Source: Nitrosomonas sp. (lineage in GTDB: Bacteria > Pseudomonadota > Gammaproteobacteria > Burkholderiales > Nitrosomonadaceae). Taken from it: a stretch of DNA of 36,955 nt. Below are positions 32,574 through 36,955 of the stretch, in pieces. Every line of letters begins with the position of its first letter. The stretch's first letter is position 1. The position numbers were made by a program, and so were the translations under genes. The notes beneath the pieces are model-generated. The model was not told the origin of the DNA and ran no database searches. It was given only the letters and a program-made list of their open reading frames with translations. The stretch lies in contig NZ_JAKFWH010000039.1 of NCBI RefSeq assembly GCF_021731985.1, positions 1 through 36,955 of the forward strand, in the 5' to 3' direction.

Positions 32574-33694
32574 TCATTTTCTCCCGTTGCTTTTACGCGA
32601 TTCCATTTGCGTGTTTTATCCAGATGAGTGAGCCAGACATGATCACTGGCCTGGTGATCATTGGCATCGAAAGCTACTGTACCGAAGCCTTCTAAATTGA
32701 AAGAACCCAATGCCTCCAGGGCTTGTTTTAAGCTGGCACTATTAATATTCCCAGGAATGCTTTTTAGCGCTTTTACCAAAACCTGCGCGGCTAGATAGCC
32801 TTCCCGCCAGATAAAGTTTTGTTCTTCTGAAAAGGTTTCGGCCGGTGGTACAACTTGGGTCATATAAATTCGTCCGTGTATCCCGGGTAAAGCATTGGCC
32901 AGGAGATAGGCTGCAGAAAAAGATAAATTATAAAACCGGGTGTTAGGGAAAATGCGATGCGAAAAGCGTATGAGCTGTGCAGCAGGTTGATAGGCACCGA
33001 CGATAATAATCGCTTCAGGTTCGGGCGAAGCATGGATCATCGCATTGATAGCGCCCTGTATTGCCAAAGAGTTGCGTGGATAACGTGTTAGCAGTAATTG
33101 ATCGATTTGGTTGAAACCAAATTTTTCCAAGGCTGCCTTCGTGATGTCATAACCAGTCTGTCCCAGAGAATCATCCTGCAGAAAAAGAGCGATTCGGTGC
33201 GGAGAAATGCCGCGATCAAGAATATCCTGCACAATCACTTCCATTTCTTGCCGGTAGCTAGCGCGGAAATTAAATATATAGGGATCGGGCGGTGTTTTGC
33301 GTAGTAGATCTGCGCCGGTAAAAGCACCATAAAAAACTATTCCTCGTGCAGCTGCCATTGGTGCAGCAATGGCAGCAGTCGGCGTGCCGGCATTGCCGAC
33401 AATAGCAATGACATTATGCTGATCAATCAATTTGTTGGTGTTTGCCATGACGCTATCCGGCTCATAGCCATCATCCAGTACAGTCAAATTGATCATTTGG
33501 CCATGAATGCCGCCTTGCTGATTGATCTCATTGAAAAAAGCATTCATGCCCTGATACATTGCGCGTCCCAACAGTTGATTGGGCCCGCTGAGTGAGGTGC
33601 TCATGCCAAGTTCAATGGATTCTGCATGCGTCAAACTGTAAAGAGCCATTAAGATAAAGAAAGCGCAGCACTTTTTTTTACACAGACGATCCAT
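32570..33694 (-). CDS. Periplasmic branched-chain-amino-acid-type (type I) solute-binding protein
   Basis: This 374-residue protein has a signal peptide (basic start, hydrophobic stretch, THA-E cleavage near 24). The mature protein follows the Peripla_BP_6/LivJ pattern: IELGMSTSLSGPNQLLGRAM, then GMNAFFNEINQQGGIHGQMI, then VIAIVGNAGTPTAAIAAPMA, and FQDD...GQTGYD in the second lobe. These proteins bind amino acids, urea, amides or aromatic acids in a Venus-flytrap cleft. No ABC permease or ATPase gene is adjacent. Instead the stop overlaps the start of the Cache-channel gene, so the two are translationally coupled. I infer that it delivers or presents a ligand to that receptor. A consensus -10 (TATAAT) lies just upstream. 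Confidence 0.9.
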   Translation of the reverse strand: MDRLCKKKCCAFFILMALYSLTHAESIELGMSTSLSGPNQLLGRAMYQGMNAFFNEINQQGGIHGQMINLTVLDDGYEPDSVMANTNKLIDQHNVIAIVGNAGTPTAAIAAPMAAARGIVFYGAFTGADLLRKTPPDPYIFNFRASYRQEMEVIVQDILDRGISPHRIALFLQDDSLGQTGYDITKAALEKFGFNQIDQLLLTRYPRNSLAIQGAINAMIHASPEPEAIIIVGAYQPAAQLIRFSHRIFPNTRFYNLSFSAAYLLANALPGIHGRIYMTQVVPPAETFSEEQNFIWREGYLAAQVLVKALKSIPGNINSASLKQALEALGSFNLEGFGTVAFDANDHQASDHVWLTHLDKTRKWNRVKATGEND

Positions 33695-33709
33695 TTTTAT
33701 GCCTGGTTT

Positions 33710-33715
33710 ATTATA
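33710..33715 (-). promoter_or_regulatory. -10 box of the binding protein/channel operon
   Basis: On the minus strand this is TATAAT, 15 bases before the ATG of the binding-protein gene, so the leader would be about ten bases. The best -35 candidate (TAGAAA) lies at the very edge of the adjacent MITE, at 19-base spacing, and is weak. Confidence 0.5.
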
Positions 33716-33737
33716 GAAATGACGTTGAAAAGAGTTT

Positions 33738-33904
33738 CTAGGAGGCTGCCCGAGAATAGAGCGATCTACTGCAGAAAAGCTATTTTGGTCATATTTTCCG
33801 ATTATTCTCGTTAAATAGAATAACTATTCGCCTCAAATAATCGAAAAATCTGTCTCAAAATAGCTTTCCCTCGCTACGATCACTATTCTCGGACAGCCTC
33901 CTAG
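33738..33904. repeat. 167-bp palindromic MITE-like element with CTAG ends
   Basis: The 22-bp ends (33738-33759 and 33883-33904) begin CTAGGAGGCTG and mirror each other with one mismatch. The inner sequence is also partly self-complementary (GAAAAGCTATTTTG near the left, CAAAATAGCTTTC near the right). The element contains no gene. The CTAG at both ends fits the YTAR target duplication known for IS5-group elements, so it may be a non-autonomous IS5-type relative. Confidence 0.8.
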
Positions 33905-34218
33905 TTAAAATCCGGAAATGGTTAATGACTTTCCAAGTCATGTTCGGTATGAATAATAATCTATTGCTTTATTGCGCTCGCCAAAGCGCTTTGCTTGAAA
34001 AAATGAAAGGTTTTATTATAACTTTTCCAACGTAGAAACCAATCCAATTCGTTAGATAGTCTAAGACAGCGCTGGTTAATGAGCTACAAGAAGGTTTGCA
34101 GCTTGAAATTGACTGAATAAATCTCGATCAGCATGGTGAATCTATTATCAGCTCAGAGTCAAATTTGATTAATTTCCGGGAGTGCAGAATCCATAATGGC
34201 GCAGATGAGAGGGGGGGC

Positions 34219-34242
34219 ATGAATTCATGAATTCATGAATTT
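34219..34242. repeat. ATGAATTC octamer repeat overlapping a stop codon
   Basis: Three near-perfect ATGAATTC units lie in tandem, preceded by a G-run. The stop codon of the lipid kinase gene (34233-34235) falls inside the second unit. Confidence 0.7.
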
Positions 34243-35246
34243 TCTGGCATTGAACAAATTTGCAATGTATTTGTATTCAGACAGGATGGAATCAATACAC
34301 GGATGGGTCTCGGGCTGATGCTAAAATCGACTGTGCTTTCCGCCTCAATATCCCGATTGCGGAAATAATCGCCATCGACTTGCAGCGGATAAGCCCGGTC
34401 ATGCAATGTACAGGAAATATTTTTGCCGGAAAAATACTGCATGGGTAAGTTAGCTGGCTTACGTTGCAGAATTCTCATGGCTTTGATCAGTTCATGCTGA
34501 TGCCGTGCGCCGGGTAAGAAGCCAAGAACAAGCTCGTTTTTTGATGGGTCAGCAGCAGGAACAAGCTGCAAATTTCTTGCATACGCTGAATTGTTGGCTA
34601 CGATGATATACCCGGATCCATGATCAACGACCAGTTCGCCATCAACGCTAACAGATACGGTAGGGTGATGTAACGAGCACAAAGCTTTTAATCCGTGCCA
34701 AATATAGATCGAATCATTGAGCGGGCCTTTTCTTTTGCCAATATTTTTGACGGTGAGTGAATCCAAACCCATCGACGCCATATGGAAAAATGGTTTCTCC
34801 CCTTTAATGCCTTTACCGCTGATCAGACCATAGAATTGCTGCAGACATGTTCCTGAATTTATTGCGCGGAGTAAATCATCCGCATGGATACTCATTTCAT
34901 AGGAACGTGCAAACAACGATTCATTTCCACCCGGGATAGCATAAACAGGCGTGCCCGTTTTATTGATAGCATCTAACAATTTTCTTATCGTTCCATCTCC
35001 ACCGACTACGACAACGAGATCACTCGCAGCGATGTTATCTGAAAGGCGTGTATACCCTTTCATCTTTTTCTCAGACGTGCATACTTCAACATCTTTCCCA
35101 TGGAGAGTAAGTTCCATTTCCAGCTGACAGGCAAGTGCTTCTGTGTTCCCTGCGCTGGATATCGGGTTAAAAATAATTAAGATTTTTTCCGGGGATGGTA
35201 TTTTAATAATCAATTGATTGGTTTGAAATAAGAGATCGTCTTTCAT
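34233..35246 (-). CDS. Diacylglycerol kinase-like lipid kinase
   Basis: The protein has 337 residues. The DAGK catalytic domain is marked by ILIIFNPISSAGN at the N-terminus and the nucleotide-binding VVVVGGDGTIRKLL with GGDGT at 82-86. The next motif, normally P-x-G-T-x-N-D-x-A, reads IPGGNESLFARS here, with E in place of D; this variant is known in some family branches and may change substrate. The C-terminal beta-sandwich domain is present (VSVSVDGE, YIIVANNS). Family members phosphorylate diacylglycerol, sphingoid or polyprenol-type lipids at the membrane. It is downstream of, and probably co-transcribed with, the MurG-like glycosyltransferase (67-base gap), suggesting a shared glycolipid pathway. 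Confidence 0.82.
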   Translation of the reverse strand: MKDDLLFQTNQLIIKIPSPEKILIIFNPISSAGNTEALACQLEMELTLHGKDVEVCTSEKKMKGYTRLSDNIAASDLVVVVGGDGTIRKLLDAINKTGTPVYAIPGGNESLFARSYEMSIHADDLLRAINSGTCLQQFYGLISGKGIKGEKPFFHMASMGLDSLTVKNIGKRKGPLNDSIYIWHGLKALCSLHHPTVSVSVDGELVVDHGSGYIIVANNSAYARNLQLVPAADPSKNELVLGFLPGARHQHELIKAMRILQRKPANLPMQYFSGKNISCTLHDRAYPLQVDGDYFRNRDIEAESTVDFSISPRPIRVLIPSCLNTNTLQICSMPENS

Positions 35247-35313
35247 GGATGGTGTTCAGCGCTTTAAAATCATAAGTTGAAAGGGCAATTTTAGTCAGTG
35301 CATCTGATTCAGA

Positions 35314-36357
35314 TTAAGACCAGTCAACCGGTATTACCTTTACGTCCGACCAGATCTTATTACACCAAGACTGATCAACCGGCGGCATGCCTTCCTTTAT
35401 CCATTGCACCAGATATTGGGCGGTGTTGGGATAGGTAACACGAATGGCTTTGGTCTCATACAGCCATTGCTCAATAATCCTGGAATCGACTTTGTGCATC
35501 ATTTTTCCATAGCCTAATGTTTGCAAAGCTGCTGCATTTGAAATTTGTTCCATTTGCGCATGTAGCGGTTTCACCAGGATTTTCTTACCTAATTGTAAGG
35601 ATTCACTGGCCAGTTCAAAGCCGGCATTGCAAATGATACCGGCGCAATCCGACAGGTCTTTCTGGAAACCTTGCAGGGATAACGGTTTGCAATGCACGTG
35701 TGCATAAGAAGAGGGTATAACCTCTGGAGAATACATAAAAAATTCAAATTCTTTAAATGACGCTAACAGTGCTGCCATACGATGCTGATTCTCGAATGGC
35801 AGGTAGACAATAATTTTATTTTTTTGTATTTGCTGGGAAATGATGGGGGTTTCAATAACCGGCGGCAATATGGGTTGATCGAAATGATGCCAATGCAAAC
35901 CAATACCGATATCGACAGGAGCAAAATTTTTCATAACCGCTTCAGAGAGCGGATCATTGCCTGCGCGCGGTATGTTATGGTGAAATGCATACTGATGATT
36001 GATGCCGATGGTTTTCTTGTTTTGCCGGCGTGCTGCCCATGCGGTTACGGGCTCGTAATCACAAATGACCAGATCGTAACTGCTTAAATCCAGTTGCTTG
36101 ATGTCTCTAAGAAAATTTAACGGTTTGGATTGCAGTACAGTTTTGACAGGACTGAGTTTGCCGTTTTTTGTGCTGAAAGTTAAACCATCACGCCATTGAT
36201 AGCCATTAAAGACTTCCATATCAAAAAATTTATCTTGCGGCCTGCCGGTAAACTGGTAGGTAACCTCAAGATTTGCAGCCTGAAATTCCCTGGCCATAAT
36301 CCGGCCGCGCGTGATATGACCATTACCCGTTCCTTGGATACCATAAAATATTTTCAT
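35314..36357 (-). CDS. MurG-like glycosyltransferase (MJ1255/VC2487 family)
   Basis: This is a 347-residue GT-B fold protein. The N-terminal glycine-rich loop GIQGTGNGHITRGRIMA is the hallmark of the MJ1255/VC2487 family, followed by VICDYEPVTAWAARR and NHQYAFHH. The C-terminal donor-binding domain has GIICNAGFELASESLQLGKK and P-L-x-x-Q-x-E-Q, the equivalents of the MurG nucleotide-sugar site. It is cytoplasmic or peripheral membrane by analogy. The acceptor is probably a lipid, given the neighbouring lipid kinase. It appears to be the first gene of the pair; upstream only a spacer is seen. Confidence 0.88.
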   Translation of the reverse strand: MKIFYGIQGTGNGHITRGRIMAREFQAANLEVTYQFTGRPQDKFFDMEVFNGYQWRDGLTFSTKNGKLSPVKTVLQSKPLNFLRDIKQLDLSSYDLVICDYEPVTAWAARRQNKKTIGINHQYAFHHNIPRAGNDPLSEAVMKNFAPVDIGIGLHWHHFDQPILPPVIETPIISQQIQKNKIIVYLPFENQHRMAALLASFKEFEFFMYSPEVIPSSYAHVHCKPLSLQGFQKDLSDCAGIICNAGFELASESLQLGKKILVKPLHAQMEQISNAAALQTLGYGKMMHKVDSRIIEQWLYETKAIRVTYPNTAQYLVQWIKEGMPPVDQSWCNKIWSDVKVIPVDWS

Positions 36358-36657
36358 TTCAATACGACTCCTGAACGGATTAGTACGACACTGATATCAA
36401 AACCAAATGATTGGATTACGTTGTGGAAGCTTTGTGGGATTGTTTGTGGCCGTGTATCAATTGACCACTTGAATAGCGCTAAATTATTTTGATGAACGTT
36501 TCTCAGTGGCTTCATAGTCTCAACTTATTGAATGAAACCAGAGCAGTTTAGTGGCTTGTTATGACAAGAAAATGACTGTTTTTTTGCTTTTATGTGACAA
36601 TTTTATTAATGCCGATGTAGCTAAATGGCGGTAAAAAACGCAAGCGCTTTCGCACAA
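36358..36657. other. 300-base spacer upstream of the glycosyltransferase gene
   Basis: No gene or clear repeat is visible. It should contain the promoter of the glycosyltransferase/lipid kinase pair, but I cannot point to a strong one. Confidence 0.4.
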
Positions 36658-36822
36658 TCAGTTTTGCATCCATTGTTGGATTTGTTCGCGTTGATTGGCA
36701 TACCATAACTTACCGATATCCAATGCTTTCTGTTGGAGTGCCGCACTATTGGCAGAATCCATATTCCCGGGCATATCGTAGTTTTTCAGATAATGATTGA
36801 TATACAGCACACGATTGCCCAA
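36658..36822 (-). pseudogene. Short coding fragment of unknown function, cut off near an IS element
   Basis: A 54-codon minus-strand frame (NRVLYINHYLKNYDMPGNMD, then SAALQQKALDIGKLWYANQR) ends in TGA at 36658-36660. The composition is protein-like and a TTG with a GGAGA upstream could start it. The abrupt 5' end close to the IS1595-family element suggests instead a C-terminal remnant of a larger gene. The family is not recognised. Confidence 0.4.
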
Positions 36823-36839
36823 AACTTCTCCTGATTAGA

Positions 36840-36955
36840 AAGATTGTTCAGCCAAACCCGATTTTTTCTATTATAAGGCGCATACTGCCCCAAACAAACC
36901 CATCAAAGAGAAATTGCCATGGCCATGAACCGTATCCAATTCCAAGCAGGCTTGT
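36840..36955 (+). mobile_element. Left end of an IS1595-family insertion sequence (runs off the window)
   Basis: Inferred from the transposase start at 36919. The exact left boundary is uncertain; it lies somewhere near 36835-36850, where similarity to the interrupted fragment ends. The right end is outside the window. Confidence 0.5.
36919..36955 (+). CDS. IS1595-family transposase, N-terminal start only
   Basis: The visible codons give MAMNRIQFQAGL. M-N-R-I-Q-F-Q-x-G-L is the standard opening of IS1595-family (ISXO2-like) transposases. An internal ATG at 36925 is the alternative start. Only twelve residues are in the window. Confidence 0.75.
   Translation, partial: MAMNRIQFQAGL

Larger units (their letters stand above)
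33695..34232. other. 538-base spacer with promoter, MITE and short tandem repeat
   Basis: The spacer contains the channel-operon promoter (33710-33715), the MITE (33738-33904) and an octamer repeat at its right end. Between 33905 and 34215 I see no gene or recognisable element. Confidence 0.5.

Noticed and set aside
32570..33694. Component of a standard ABC amino-acid importer
   Set aside because: No permease or ATPase gene lies nearby, and the gene is translationally coupled to the channel gene.

Overview
The window looks like accessory chromosome of a betaproteobacterium, most likely an ammonia oxidiser of the Nitrosomonas type. This is inferred from protein style (a PEP-CTERM surface protein, a two-ATP-cone NrdA with NrdB, class II FumC, a close RffA/WecE homologue) and from the density of short interspersed repeats and IS debris; no 16S or other marker is present. 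I saw no tRNA, rRNA or CRISPR array.

Layout. 1-2.1 kb: end of an IS3-family element, a PEP-CTERM protein gene, then a decayed stretch with an EAL-domain remnant, a truncated secreted protein and a 69-bp dispersed repeat. 2.1-6.2 kb: one very large STAND/NACHT-type NTPase with a C-terminal PD-(D/E)xK nuclease-like domain, a candidate single-gene defence protein, followed by a GNAT fragment. 6.7-15.4 kb: glycan genes. rffA and a GtrA-like gene lie on the minus strand. After an IS256-family remnant, a tightly coupled plus-strand operon runs WbqC-like protein, FAD oxidoreductase, methyltransferase, GT2 glycosyltransferase, and is followed by a GT-C-like membrane protein. 16.1-20.2 kb: housekeeping nrdA-nrdB with a probable NrdR box upstream. 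20.3-26.2 kb: a lone HEPN protein, a threefold tandem array of a composite ~360-bp repeat, a duplicated 5' end of fumC, a toxin-antitoxin pair, intact fumC between two copies of a 148-bp inverted-repeat element, and a UMF1-type transporter.

26.3-33.7 kb, all minus strand: a small lipoprotein; an operon of a sulfatase-like hydrolase (Thr at the nucleophile position), a sulfotransferase and a coiled-coil protein; then the most unusual set, a three-gene operon of a periplasmic solute-binding protein, a fusion of a Cache sensor with a pentameric ligand-gated ion channel (pLGIC)-like module, and a four-helix membrane protein. No ABC permease or ATPase accompanies the binding protein, so I infer that it presents a ligand to the channel. 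A MITE-like element sits directly upstream of this operon's promoter. 34.2-36.4 kb: a diacylglycerol-kinase-like lipid kinase and an MJ1255/VC2487-type glycosyltransferase. The window ends in a gene fragment and the first codons of an IS1595-family transposase.

The two best candidates for undescribed biology are the binding protein/Cache-pLGIC/membrane protein operon and the NACHT-nuclease protein. The arrangement in which a duplicated fumC start flanks a toxin-antitoxin module is the most interesting genome-structure feature.
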